From Propionicimonas sp. (GTDB lineage Bacteria; Actinomycetota; Actinomycetes; Propionibacteriales; Propionibacteriaceae), in NCBI GenBank assembly GCA_030158185.1, contig JAOATP010000130.1, positions 1-41,057 of the forward strand: a stretch of 41,057 nt of DNA. The letters are read 5' to 3'. Under the pieces are notes generated by a model. The model was not told the origin of the DNA. It saw only the letters and a program-made list of their open reading frames with translations, and did no database searches. Position numbers and translations under genes: made by a program. This document shows positions 22,811 to 31,348 of this stretch, one piece after another (positions within the stretch are counted from its first letter, which is position 1; each line of letters opens with the position of its first letter).

Positions 22811-24058
22811 GTGTCGGAGCTGGCTGCCGCCCAGGCCGCCTACGCGGGTTTCGCCTCCGCGGGGCTGAAGCTCAACATGCAGCGCGGACAGCCGTCGGAC
22901 GCCGACTTCGACCTGTCGAACGACCTGCTCGGCGCCGTCGGGCCCGGGGAGACCTCGCTGGACGGCATCGACCTGCGCAACTACCCGGGCGGGGTGGCCG
23001 GCCTTCCGAGCGCGCGGGCGCTGTTCGGGCGCTACCTCGGGGTGGACGCAGCCAACGTCCTGGTGTGGAACAACTCCTCCCTCGAGCTGCAGGGCCTCGT
23101 GCTGGCCTTCGCGCTGCTGCACGGCCTGCGTGGCTCACAGCGGGGCTGGGTGCACGAACGGCCGCGGATGATCGTCACCGTCCCCGGCTACGACCGGCAC
23201 TTCCTCCTTCTGGAGACCCTCGGCTTCGAACTCGTCGCCGTCGACATGCAGCCGGACGGCCCCGATGTCGAGGCGATCGCCGCGCTGGCGGCGTCCGACG
23301 AGCGGGTGAAGGGTGTGCTGTTCGTCCCCACCTACTCCAATCCCGGGGGCGAGACGATCAGCGCGGAGAAGGCGGCCCGCCTCGCCGGCATGGCGACGGC
23401 AGCGCCCGACTTCACGATCCTCGCCGACGACGCCTACCGTGCCCACCACCTCGGTGCCCCGGTGGAGACGGTGAACTTCGTCGACGTGTGCGCTGCGGCC
23501 GGCCATCCCGACCGGGCGCTGGTCTTCGGCAGCACGAGCAAGATCACGTTCGCCGGCGCAGGCCTGGGGTTCGTCGGAACGTCGACGGACAACCTGAAGC
23601 TGCTGGCCACCTACCTGGGCGCGCAGAGCATCGGGCCGAACAAGCTCGAGCAGGCACGGCACGTCCGGTTCCTCGACGCCTACCCGGGCGGTATCGAAGG
23701 GTTGATGCGCGCCCACGCAGCCCTGATCGCGCCGAAGTTCGCGGCCGTCGACGAGGTGCTCGCGGCCGAACTCGGTACCGACGGGGCCTACGCCACCTGG
23801 ACGACGCCGCGCGGCGGCTACTTCAGCTCGCTGTTCACGACGGAGCCGGTGGCTTCCCGGGTGGTCGAGCTCGCCGACGCGGCCGGGGTGAGCCTCACTC
23901 CCGCCGGTGCCACCTACCCCGGCGGGGTCGACCCGGCCGATCGCAACATCCGGCTCGCGCCCACCCGTCCGCCGGTCGACGAGGTTCGGACGGCCATGCA
24001 GGTGACTGCTGCGTGCATCAGGCTCGCGACCGCCGAGTACCGGGCGTCGCAAGGCTGA
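22811..24058 (+). CDS. PLP-dependent aminotransferase (aspartate aminotransferase, MocR-like family)
   Basis: A 415-residue fold-type I aminotransferase of the family typified by a Corynebacterium glutamicum aspartate aminotransferase. The N-terminal substrate segment is LNMQRGQPSDADFDL, followed by LRNYPGGVAGLPSARALFGRYLGV. The PLP-binding lysine is in FGSTSKITFAGAGLG. Lysine and the surrounding Ser/Thr residues are intact. It should interconvert aspartate/oxaloacetate or a related pair with glutamate/2-oxoglutarate. The start is GTG at 22811, four bases after the ldh stop. The phosphotransferase gene follows three bases after its stop. Substrate choice cannot be told from sequence. Confidence 0.87.
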   Translation: MSELAAAQAAYAGFASAGLKLNMQRGQPSDADFDLSNDLLGAVGPGETSLDGIDLRNYPGGVAGLPSARALFGRYLGVDAANVLVWNNSSLELQGLVLAFALLHGLRGSQRGWVHERPRMIVTVPGYDRHFLLLETLGFELVAVDMQPDGPDVEAIAALAASDERVKGVLFVPTYSNPGGETISAEKAARLAGMATAAPDFTILADDAYRAHHLGAPVETVNFVDVCAAAGHPDRALVFGSTSKITFAGAGLGFVGTSTDNLKLLATYLGAQSIGPNKLEQARHVRFLDAYPGGIEGLMRAHAALIAPKFAAVDEVLAAELGTDGAYATWTTPRGGYFSSLFTTEPVASRVVELADAAGVSLTPAGATYPGGVDPADRNIRLAPTRPPVDEVRTAMQVTAACIRLATAEYRASQG

Positions 24059-24061
24059 GCC

Positions 24062-24802
24062 GTGGACGCGGACGAGCCGCTGGCCGGCGGGAACATGGGC
24101 CCGGTCAGCCGGCTCGGTGACGAGGTCCTGCGCACCGCAGGACCGTGGACGCCGAACGTGCACCGGCTGCTGCAGCTCTGCGCGGACAGCGGCGTCACGG
24201 GGATCCCCCGTCCGCTCGGCCACACCGGGGACGGCCGGGAGCGGCTGAGCTACCTGCACGGCACCGTCCCCGTGTACCCGATGCCCGCCTGGGTGTGGAC
24301 CGAGAGGGTGCTCGACGACGCGGCCCACCTGCTGCGCGAGCTGCATGACGCCTCCCTCCCGCTGGCCGGGGTCACGGAGGGCTGGCGGTCGCCGGTGCGC
24401 CAGCCCGTAGAGGTGGTCTGCCACAACGACTTCGCCCCGTACAACCTGGTCTTCGACGACGGCCGGCTGGTCGGCGTGATCGACTTCGACTACTGCTCCC
24501 CCGGATCACGGATCTGGGACCTCGCCTACCTCGCGTACCGGATCGCTCCGCTGACGGGGGCGCTGGACACCGGGCCCTTCACGACGAAGGAGCGGGAGGG
24601 CCGCATCGAGCGGCTGCTGGCCACCTACGGGCTGGACGCCGAGGTCGAGGAGCTCCTTGCCACCGTCGTGCTCCGGCTGCGCGACCTCGCCGACTTCAGC
24701 GAAGCGGCGTCGGTAAGGCTTGGGAACCCCGAGCTCGCCGACCACGCGGCCGGCTACCGCGCGGATGCCGACCGGATCGCCCAGGGACGCCTGCGTCCCT
24801 GA
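24062..24802 (+). CDS. Aminoglycoside-phosphotransferase-fold protein
   Basis: A 246-residue kinase-like phosphotransferase. The catalytic core is CHNDFAPYNLVFDDGRLVGVIDFDYCSPG, where HND-x4-N gives the catalytic Asp and Asn and IDFD the metal-binding Asp. A WDLAYLAYR segment follows, typical of the APH/choline-kinase superfamily. The N-terminal lobe is short, with LSYLHG in place of a clear nucleotide-binding lysine motif. The start is GTG at 24062. It lies three bases after the aminotransferase. Members phosphorylate small alcohols, aminoglycosides or homoserine-like metabolites; nothing here makes it a resistance gene. The physiological substrate is unknown. Confidence 0.8.
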   Translation: MDADEPLAGGNMGPVSRLGDEVLRTAGPWTPNVHRLLQLCADSGVTGIPRPLGHTGDGRERLSYLHGTVPVYPMPAWVWTERVLDDAAHLLRELHDASLPLAGVTEGWRSPVRQPVEVVCHNDFAPYNLVFDDGRLVGVIDFDYCSPGSRIWDLAYLAYRIAPLTGALDTGPFTTKEREGRIERLLATYGLDAEVEELLATVVLRLRDLADFSEAASVRLGNPELADHAAGYRADADRIAQGRLRP

Positions 24803-24881
24803 ATGCCTCGGCGTGGAGGTCGGAGAGGACTCGCCGCCCCTCGGACTCGCTCACGCCCGTGAGGTTAGTAGGGTTCGGCCC

Positions 24882-25415
24882 ATGGCTCACGTCCTGGTCA
24901 CCGGAGGGGTGCGCAGCGGCAAGTCCCGCTACGCCGAATCGCTGCTCTCCGTCGACGATCCGGTGAGCTACCTGACCCCCGGCTACCCCGCCGACCCGGC
25001 GGCGGACGCAGAGTGGGCTGCCCGCGTCGCCGCGCACCAGTTGCGCCGTCCTGCCTCGTGGCTGACGGTGGAGACGCTCCACCTCGCCGACGCCGTTCGT
25101 GGTGCGGAGGGCCCGGTGCTCATCGACTGCCTCGGCACCTGGATCACCCGGCTGTTCGACTCCTGGCACGCCTGGGACGCAGAGGAGGGCGAGTGGTCGG
25201 GACTGCTGAAGACGGAAGCGTCCGCCCTTGTCAGTGCGATAACGGCACATGGCGACGACGTGGTCGTGGTCACCAATGAGGTCGGCTGGGGCGTGGTGTC
25301 GGAGTATCGCTCGGGACGGATGTTCGCCGACAATCTCGGAAGGCTCAACCAGCAGGTGGCAGCCGCCTGCGACCAGGTGTTCCTGATGGTGGCCGGCCGC
25401 CCGTTGTCACTGTGA
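24882..25415 (+). CDS. cobU: Adenosylcobinamide kinase / adenosylcobinamide-phosphate guanylyltransferase
   Basis: A 177-residue enzyme that phosphorylates adenosylcobinamide and then adds GMP, giving adenosylcobinamide-GDP. The P-loop is GGVRSGKS (8-15). ARVAAHQLRRPASW carries the histidine region that accepts GMP, followed by LIDCLGTWITR and VVTNEVGWGVV, all family hallmarks. Length is normal. The ATG at 24882 is the first good start; the upstream frame to 24720 overlaps the phosphotransferase gene. It converges on cobS, 48 bases apart, so the cob genes here are in two transcription units. No cobalamin riboswitch was recognised in its 79-base leader. Confidence 0.93.
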   Translation: MAHVLVTGGVRSGKSRYAESLLSVDDPVSYLTPGYPADPAADAEWAARVAAHQLRRPASWLTVETLHLADAVRGAEGPVLIDCLGTWITRLFDSWHAWDAEEGEWSGLLKTEASALVSAITAHGDDVVVVTNEVGWGVVSEYRSGRMFADNLGRLNQQVAAACDQVFLMVAGRPLSL

Positions 25416-25463
25416 CCAACGACCGCAGTCGGGCGGTGAGGGCTACTCCATCGCAGCGCACCT

Positions 25464-26243
25464 TCAGCGGCCTGGAGGCCACGCTGTCGCTGTGACAAGC
25501 AGGACGGTCGCGCACACCTCGACAAGGGCACCGAGCACGTCGCCGGTGATGCCGCCGAGACGGCGGACACAGCGCAGCACCAGCCAGACGCAGGCCAGCA
25601 CAGCCAGCACGCCGCCGACGGCCGGAGCCCAGAGCGCCTGACCGGTGAGTGCAGCTGCCCCCGTCACGGCTGCGAGCCCCACCAGCCAGCTCAGCACGGC
25701 AGCCGGCACCCCCACGCTGCCGGCCACCAGGGCGCCCAGCCCGTCGGGACGGGCGGCGGGCACGCCTGCGACGCACCCGAACAGCAGCGCTGCACGGGAG
25801 AGGCAGACCAGCACAACCAGCTGCAGCCAGCCGAACGGATGACTGAGCAGCGCTCCGGCGGCAACGGCCTGCATCGACAGCGCCAGCACCAGTGCGACGG
25901 TGCCCATCGGACCGACGTCACCGCGCCGCATGATCTCCAGCGCCCGGTGGGTCTCCTTGCCGCTGCCCAGCCCGTCGGTGGTGTCGGCGAGCCCGTCGAG
26001 ATGCATCGCCCGGGTTCCGAAGGCGAGCACCGCCACGACGACGAACCCTGCGACCACCGGCGGCACCCCGGCCACCGTCGCGCCCCACCCCACCAGTCCG
26101 GCCGCGAGCGCGACCGGCAGCACCGCGAAGGGCGCAAGCAGCATCGCCGCGCGGGCCTCACGCCGTCCGATCGTCTCCGGGGGACGCACGGGAACGATCG
26201 TCAGCAGCCCGACCGCGAGCCGCAGCCCGGCGAACCGGCTCAT
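25464..26243 (-). CDS. cobS: Adenosylcobinamide-GDP ribazoletransferase (cobalamin synthase)
   Basis: A 259-residue integral membrane enzyme that joins adenosylcobinamide-GDP to alpha-ribazole (phosphate), the last step of lower-ligand attachment. The N-terminus has FAGLRLAVGLLTIVPV, and the hallmark acidic motif MHLDGLADTTDGLGSG (80-95) is followed by ALEIMRRGDVGPMG. Six or more hydrophobic segments follow, then RRLGGITGDVLGA, another family motif, before the end. All key acidic residues appear intact. The start ATG overlaps the cobT stop (ATGA), so cobT-cobS are translationally coupled. It partners functionally with CobU and CobT encoded either side. Confidence 0.93.
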   Translation of the reverse strand: MSRFAGLRLAVGLLTIVPVRPPETIGRREARAAMLLAPFAVLPVALAAGLVGWGATVAGVPPVVAGFVVVAVLAFGTRAMHLDGLADTTDGLGSGKETHRALEIMRRGDVGPMGTVALVLALSMQAVAAGALLSHPFGWLQLVVLVCLSRAALLFGCVAGVPAARPDGLGALVAGSVGVPAAVLSWLVGLAAVTGAAALTGQALWAPAVGGVLAVLACVWLVLRCVRRLGGITGDVLGALVEVCATVLLVTATAWPPGR

Positions 26244-27283
26244 GTCAGGTCGGAGAGCTGCGCGATCCCGTTGAGAGCAGCCACGGCGGAGCGCACCATC
26301 GGGACGGCGAGCACGGCGCCGCTGCCCTCACCGAGTCGCATCGAGAAGTCGACGAGCGGCGTGAGCCCGAGCCGGTCGAGGGCGAGCGCCTGGCCGGGTT
26401 CCGTCGAGCGGTGGCCTGCCTGCAGCCACGCCTTCGTCCCGGGAGCGAGGTCCTCGGCCACCAGCGCCTCGGAGACCGCGATCACGCCGTCGAGCAGCAC
26501 GGGGACGCCGCGGCGCGCCGCGCCGATCATGAACCCGACGGCAGCCGCGAAGTCCGCTGCGCCGAGGGCGGCGAGGCGTTCGACGGGGTCTGCGACCCGC
26601 TCGCCCGCGCGGGCGATGGCCGCCTCGATCAGCGCCGTCTTGTGGGCGAGGGTGCCCTCGTCGATCCCGGTGCCGCGACCGGTCACCGCTGCGGCGGGGA
26701 CGCCGAGGCTTGCCGCGATCAGGGCGGCTGCGATCGTGGTGTTGCCGATGCCGAGGTCACCGGAGATCAGCAGCTGCGCACCCGCGGCGATCTGCTCTGC
26801 CGCGATCAGGTCGCCGGCGGCCAGCGCCTGCTCCACCTGCTCGCGGGTGAGGGCGTCGGTGAGGTGGATGGCGCCCGAGGACTGGCGCACCTTGAACCGG
26901 CTGATCTCCGCCGGCAGGTCGGGGAAGTCGACCGCGACGCCGAGGTCGTAGATCGACACGGCAACGTTGTTGGCCGCGGCGAGTGCCGACACCCCGGCAT
27001 GCCCACCGGCGATGCCGTACACCATGGCCGGCGTGATCTCCGTCGGGTAGGCCGACACCCCGTCCTGCGCGACGCCGTGGTCACCCGCGAACACGACCAC
27101 TCGCACGTCGTCGAGCTGCACCGGCGGGCACTGGCCCTGGCAGGACGCCACCCAGGCGGCCAGCGTCTCGAGGTCACCGAGGGCGCCAAGCGGCTTGGCC
27201 TGCCCGTCGCTGTGGGCTCGCGCCGCGGCGTACGCGGCGTTGCTGGGGGCCTGGACGGGGGTACTGACGAGGTGCTGGATCAC
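26240..27283 (-). CDS. cobT: Nicotinate-nucleotide-dimethylbenzimidazole phosphoribosyltransferase
   Basis: A 347-residue enzyme that makes alpha-ribazole phosphate from nicotinate mononucleotide and dimethylbenzimidazole. Recognisable segments are VVVFAGDHGVAQDGVSAYP, LISGDLGIGNTT, AVTGRGTGIDEGTL, VLLDGVI and, near the C-terminus, RLGEGSGAVLA, where the conserved glutamate acts as catalytic base. The start is a GTG at 27283 with only a weak AGGG upstream, and it diverges from the DUF456 gene with 81 bases between. It precedes and overlaps cobS. With CobU and CobS this completes lower-ligand assembly, while corrin-ring genes are not in the window, so the cell may also salvage cobinamide (inference). 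Confidence 0.93.
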   Translation of the reverse strand: MIQHLVSTPVQAPSNAAYAAARAHSDGQAKPLGALGDLETLAAWVASCQGQCPPVQLDDVRVVVFAGDHGVAQDGVSAYPTEITPAMVYGIAGGHAGVSALAAANNVAVSIYDLGVAVDFPDLPAEISRFKVRQSSGAIHLTDALTREQVEQALAAGDLIAAEQIAAGAQLLISGDLGIGNTTIAAALIAASLGVPAAAVTGRGTGIDEGTLAHKTALIEAAIARAGERVADPVERLAALGAADFAAAVGFMIGAARRGVPVLLDGVIAVSEALVAEDLAPGTKAWLQAGHRSTEPGQALALDRLGLTPLVDFSMRLGEGSGAVLAVPMVRSAVAALNGIAQLSDLT

Positions 27284-27364
27284 GCGTCAACCCTAGCCAC
27301 GACAGGACGTGCGGCCCGCCTTGGCAGACTATTAGACGGTGTCGTGCAACAGAAGGACAAAATC

Positions 27365-27841
27365 GTGCTGCAACTGCTCGTCGGACTGGCCATTCTCATC
27401 GGACTGGTCGGGATCGTCATCCCGGTACTGCCGGGCTCCATCCTGATCGGGCTCGCCGTCCTGGTCTGGGCCGTCGTCACGGGGACGCCGGCCGCCTGGC
27501 TGGTGTTCGCGATCTGCGCCGTCCTGCTGGCCTCGGGCGCCACCATCACCGTCATCATCACGACGAAGCACACCCGGGCGGCCGGGGTGCCCCAGCGCTC
27601 GCTGGTGGTCGCAGGCCTCGCCGGCATCGTCGGCTTCTTCGTCGTCCCGGTGATCGGCCTGCTGCTGTTCTTCCCCGCCGGCCTGTACGTCGCCGAGTAC
27701 CTGCGGCAGCGTGACGGCGCCCTTGCCTGGAGCTCGACGAAGGTCGCGCTGCGGGCCACCGGCATCGGCATCCTGAGCGAGCTCGGCCTGGCCCTGCTCG
27801 CCGCCGCCGTGTGGCTGGTGGCGGTGCTCAGCGGCGTCTGA
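27365..27841 (+). CDS. DUF456 family membrane protein
   Basis: A 158-residue protein with about four transmembrane segments: LVGLAILIGLVGIVIPVLPG at the start, WLVFAICAVLLASGATITVI, a glycine-rich GLAGIVGFFVVPVIGLLLF pair and a final AALLAAAVWLVAVLSGV-like helix. GIVIPVLPGSILI and GFFVVPVIGLLLFFPAGLYVAEYL are typical of DUF456 proteins, whose function is not known. I chose the GTG at 27365 because AGAAGGA lies seven bases upstream. It diverges from cobT and stands alone before dps. Confidence 0.78.
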   Translation: MLQLLVGLAILIGLVGIVIPVLPGSILIGLAVLVWAVVTGTPAAWLVFAICAVLLASGATITVIITTKHTRAAGVPQRSLVVAGLAGIVGFFVVPVIGLLLFFPAGLYVAEYLRQRDGALAWSSTKVALRATGIGILSELGLALLAAAVWLVAVLSGV

Positions 27842-27867
27842 GGCGACGCGCGGCGGGGTACAGCATC

Positions 27868-27894
27868 CTTCGACACCGATGACCTGAGTCGAAG
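27868..27894. promoter_or_regulatory. Inverted repeat just upstream of dps
   Basis: CTTCGAC (27868-27874) and GTCGAAG (27888-27894) with a 13-base loop, 13 bases before the dps start. It could be an operator or a leader hairpin. The evidence is symmetry and position only. Confidence 0.35.
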
Positions 27895-27906
27895 AGGAGC
27901 GAGGAG

Positions 27907-28431
27907 ATGGCCAACGCCACACGCAAGACCAGAAGCAAGTTCACCCTGCCCGGCCTGTCCACGGAGGAGGGCAGCAGGATCGTCGCGATCCTGCAGGAGC
28001 GGCTCGCCTGCTACAACGACCTGCACCTCACCCTGAAGCACGTGCACTGGAACGTCGTCGGCCCTCACTTCATCGGCGTCCACGAGATGATCGACCCGCA
28101 GGTCGAGCTGGTCAGGGCGTTCGCAGACGAGGTCGCGGAGCGGATCGCCGCGCTGGGGGCTTCGCCGAAGGGGACGCCGGGCGCGATCATCGCGATCCGC
28201 ACCTGGGAGGACTACCCGCTGGGCCGCGACACCGTCGAGAACCACCTGCACGAGCTCGACAAGGTCTACGACGGGGTCGTCGAGTCCCACCGGACGGCCA
28301 TGGAGGACCTCGAGGAGCTCGACCTGGTGACCCAGGACATCCTGGTCGGTCACACCGCGGAGCTGGAGAAGTTCCAGTGGTTCGTCCGCGCCCACCTGGA
28401 GAGCGCCGCCGGCACCATCCCCACCACCTGA
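27907..28431 (+). CDS. dps: Dps-family ferritin-like protein
   Basis: A 174-residue protein that stores iron and shields DNA from oxidants as a dodecamer. The ferroxidase signature is KHVHWNVVGPHFIGVHEMIDPQVE: H47 (HWNV), H59, D63 and E67 are all in place, and the four-helix bundle continues to HLESAAG. The N-terminal tail (ANATRKTRSKF) is basic, as in Dps proteins that bind DNA directly. GAGGAG is five bases upstream of the ATG, a strong ribosome site. A perfect 26-bp hairpin follows the stop. It lies among stress genes (a P-type ATPase, a SigF-like sigma factor and CsbD), which suggests stationary-phase or oxidative-stress control. Confidence 0.92.
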   Translation: MANATRKTRSKFTLPGLSTEEGSRIVAILQERLACYNDLHLTLKHVHWNVVGPHFIGVHEMIDPQVELVRAFADEVAERIAALGASPKGTPGAIIAIRTWEDYPLGRDTVENHLHELDKVYDGVVESHRTAMEDLEELDLVTQDILVGHTAELEKFQWFVRAHLESAAGTIPTT

Positions 28432-28444
28432 CCCGACCCCCTCT

Positions 28445-28500
28445 CCCGACTTGTCAGAATCTCAGGGCGCTATGGCGCCCTGAGATTCTGACAAGTCGGG
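28445..28500. terminator. Long perfect hairpin between dps and the P-type ATPase
   Basis: A 26-bp exactly paired stem (28445-28470 with 28475-28500) encloses TATG and separates convergent genes; the dps stop is 14 bases upstream and the ATPase stop 12 bases downstream. It has no U-run on either strand. Its left arm starts CCCGACTTGTCAGAATCTCA. A stem this long is unusual for an intrinsic terminator and may be a mobile palindromic repeat that acts as a bidirectional terminator. Confidence 0.85.
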
Positions 28501-28511
28501 AAGTGCTGGGG

Positions 28512-31310
28512 TCAGCGGCGGCTGGCCCGGGTCCGGACGAACAGCTTGCGCGCTTCCTCCACCCAGAGGACGACGGAGGCGCAGGCGAGGCTGAGCAGCC
28601 ACTGTGCCGGCGTGAGCGCGGCGGTCTGGAACGCGACCTGCAGCCAGCCGACCTGCGTGATGGCCACCTGCAGCAGGATGGCGAGACCTGCTGCTGCCCA
28701 CAGCCACCGGTTGGCGAACAACCCACCGAAGGCCGAGGCCGTCATCGATCGGGCGTTGACGGCGTTGAACAACTGGGCGAGCACGAGGGTGGTGAACCCG
28801 ACGGTCCTGGCGACGGTGAGGGAAGACGTGCCCTCGACGAGCCCTCCCGGCAGGCAGAAGTCGATGCTGAAGAGCGTGACGGCCCCCATCACCATCCCGA
28901 TCCAGATCACCCACGCCCAGGTCGTCGCGTCGATCACCGGTGCTCCCGGACGGCGCGGTGGCCGCGCCATCACGTCGTCGGCCTCCGGGTCGACACCCAT
29001 GGCGAGGGCCGGACCGGAGTCGGTCACGAGGTTGATCCACAGGATCTGGGTGGCAAGCAGCGGGAGGGCGATGTCCTCCGGCCCGCCGGAGGTGAGCCCG
29101 AGCCAGCCGGCGAGCACCACACCGCCGAACACCGTGCAGACCTCGCCGAGGTTGGAGGAGAGCAGGTAGCGCAGGAACTTGCCGATGTTGTCGTAGATCA
29201 GCCGGCCCTCCCGGACCGCTGCAACGATCGTCGCGAAGTTGTCGTCGGCCAGCACCATGTCGGCGGCCTCCTTGCTCACCTCCGTACCGGAGCGGCCCAT
29301 CGCGACCCCGATGTCGGCGGCCTTCAGTGCGGGCGCGTCGTTCACCCCGTCCCCGGTCATCGCAACGACCTGGCCGCCGGCCTGCAGTGCACGGACGAGT
29401 GCGAGCTTGTGCGCGGGCGCCACCCGTGCGTAGACCGAGGTGCCGGAAACCTTCGACCCCAGCCACTCCGGTGAACCGGCGTCGATGTCCGCTCCGGTGG
29501 TGACGGCGGCCCCCGGATCACAGATGCCGAGGTCGGCGGCGATCCGCGCTGCCGTCGCGGGATGGTCGCCGGTGATCATGACGACCCTGATGCCCGCCCG
29601 GTGCGCTTCTGCGATGGCCGCGACGGCCTCTGCCCGCGGCGGGTCGATGATGCCGACAGCGCCGGCGTAGACGAGTCCGTGCTCCAGCCCGCCTGCGTCC
29701 GCGGTTCCCAGCCGGTCCATCACAGAGGGCTGCTCTTCGGAGTCGAACCACGCGTACCCGACACCGAGCGTCCGGTACGCGTCGCCGGAGAGGCGCTCGA
29801 TACCGGCAAGGATCCGGGCGCGTTCGCCGTCGGTGAGCGGCACGGCCGCGTCCCCGTGCTGGACGGCGTCGCAGCGGCCGAGCAGGACGTCGGCAGCCCC
29901 TTTCGTGACGATCCCCAGCCGGGCGAGCGGACGGTGCCAGTGCACGGCAGACATCAGCCGGCGTTCCGCGGTGAACGGGATCTCGCCGCGGCGTTCGAGC
30001 TGGTCCAGCCGTTCCTCGAGGCCGGCGACCTTGCGGGCGGCGACGAGGAAGGCCGCCTCCGTCGGGTCGCCGTGCACCTCGACGCCTCCGGCCGACTCCG
30101 TGACGACGGCGTTGTTGGCCAGCGCCCCGCCGAGGGCCACCAGTTCCACCTCCGCAACGAGATCGGGGTCGTCCAGGCTGCCGGAGACGGCCTCAGGAGC
30201 CCCTACAGCCCGGTAGCCGGTGCCGGTCAGCCGCACCTCGCCGGACGCGGTGAGCACCCGCTGGACGGTCATCTCGTTGCGCGTAAGGGTGCCGGTCTTG
30301 TCCGAGGCGATGACGGTCGCGCAGCCCAGCGTCTCCACCGAGTGCAGCCGTTTGACCACTGCCCCCCGCCCGGCCATCCGCTGCACTCCGATAGCGAGCA
30401 CGACGGAAAGGATCGCCGGCAGCCCCTCGGGAACGGCCGCAACGGCGAGCGACACTCCCAGCAGCAGGACGGTCACGGCGCCGGTGAGGGTGTGGACGCC
30501 GTTGGTGACCGCCGTCACCACCATCACCACCACGGCGATCACGATCACGGTGAGGCCGAGCAGCCGGGAGACGACAGCAAGGTCCCGTTCCAGCGGACTG
30601 GGTTCGGTTGCCGTCGACTCCAGCAACTCTGCGATCGTCCCGACCTCCGTCGCCATGCCGGTGGCCGTGACGACGGCACGGCCCGAACCCTCCACCACCG
30701 CCGTCCCCCGGAACACCATGTCAAGCCGGTCTCCGATGGCCGCCGACGCTGGAAGTGGCGCCGGATCCTTCGCCACGGCCTCGCTCTCCCCGGTGAGGGC
30801 CGACTCCAGCACGCGAAGGCCGCTGACGCCCACCAGCCGGCCGTCAGCGCCGACGGCGTCGCCCTCGCTGAGCTGCAGCAGGTCGCCGGGCACGAGGTCC
30901 GCCGCAGGAACCTGCTCGAGCCGGCCGTCCCGGACCACCGTCGCTGTCGCCGCCGTCAGCCGGGCGAGCGCAGCGACGGCATCCTCTGCGCGACGCTCCT
31001 GGGCGAGCCCGATCGCCGCGTTCAGCAGCAGGACAGCGATGATCACGATGGCGTCGACCGGCACCCCCTCCGCGCCCTCGGCGAACCAGGCGACGACGGA
31101 GACCCCAACGGCCACCAGCAGCAGGTAGACGAGGGGGTCAGCGAACTGGTGCAGCGCCTTGCGCCACCACGGGCGCACCGCGTGCCGGACGAGGACGTTC
31201 GGGCCGTGCGCGGCCAGTCGGCGAGCGGCCTCCGTTGCGGTGAGGCCACCGTCGGGATCCGTGCCGGGCACCTCGGCAACGTCCGCCGCAGGAATCGTCG
31301 TCGGGTCCAT
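28512..31310 (-). CDS. P2A-type (calcium-like) cation-transporting P-type ATPase
   Basis: A 932-residue pump energised by ATP. The phosphorylation motif is DKTGTLT (Asp near 337), the dephosphorylation motif TGES (near 173), and the M4 ion-site motif is AAVPEGLP (near 291-298). TGDGVNDAPAL lies in the P domain and NLVTDSGPALAMGVD in M6 echoes the NLVTDG of calcium pumps, so I favour Ca2+ (or Mn2+) export. An N-terminal cation-ATPase domain and a C-terminal cluster of four helices are present. I chose the ATG at 31310 over a GTG two codons upstream, because GAGG then sits nine bases away. It converges on dps and precedes nothing on its strand. Confidence 0.9.
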   Translation of the reverse strand: MDPTTIPAADVAEVPGTDPDGGLTATEAARRLAAHGPNVLVRHAVRPWWRKALHQFADPLVYLLLVAVGVSVVAWFAEGAEGVPVDAIVIIAVLLLNAAIGLAQERRAEDAVAALARLTAATATVVRDGRLEQVPAADLVPGDLLQLSEGDAVGADGRLVGVSGLRVLESALTGESEAVAKDPAPLPASAAIGDRLDMVFRGTAVVEGSGRAVVTATGMATEVGTIAELLESTATEPSPLERDLAVVSRLLGLTVIVIAVVVMVVTAVTNGVHTLTGAVTVLLLGVSLAVAAVPEGLPAILSVVLAIGVQRMAGRGAVVKRLHSVETLGCATVIASDKTGTLTRNEMTVQRVLTASGEVRLTGTGYRAVGAPEAVSGSLDDPDLVAEVELVALGGALANNAVVTESAGGVEVHGDPTEAAFLVAARKVAGLEERLDQLERRGEIPFTAERRLMSAVHWHRPLARLGIVTKGAADVLLGRCDAVQHGDAAVPLTDGERARILAGIERLSGDAYRTLGVGYAWFDSEEQPSVMDRLGTADAGGLEHGLVYAGAVGIIDPPRAEAVAAIAEAHRAGIRVVMITGDHPATAARIAADLGICDPGAAVTTGADIDAGSPEWLGSKVSGTSVYARVAPAHKLALVRALQAGGQVVAMTGDGVNDAPALKAADIGVAMGRSGTEVSKEAADMVLADDNFATIVAAVREGRLIYDNIGKFLRYLLSSNLGEVCTVFGGVVLAGWLGLTSGGPEDIALPLLATQILWINLVTDSGPALAMGVDPEADDVMARPPRRPGAPVIDATTWAWVIWIGMVMGAVTLFSIDFCLPGGLVEGTSSLTVARTVGFTTLVLAQLFNAVNARSMTASAFGGLFANRWLWAAAGLAILLQVAITQVGWLQVAFQTAALTPAQWLLSLACASVVLWVEEARKLFVRTRASRR

Positions 31311-31348
31311 GCGCACTCACCTCGATGAATCCACTATGCCCCTTGGAA

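Noticed and set aside
24062-24802. Aminoglycoside resistance gene
   Set aside because: Only the general APH fold is visible. Close resistance-family motifs and mobile context are lacking.
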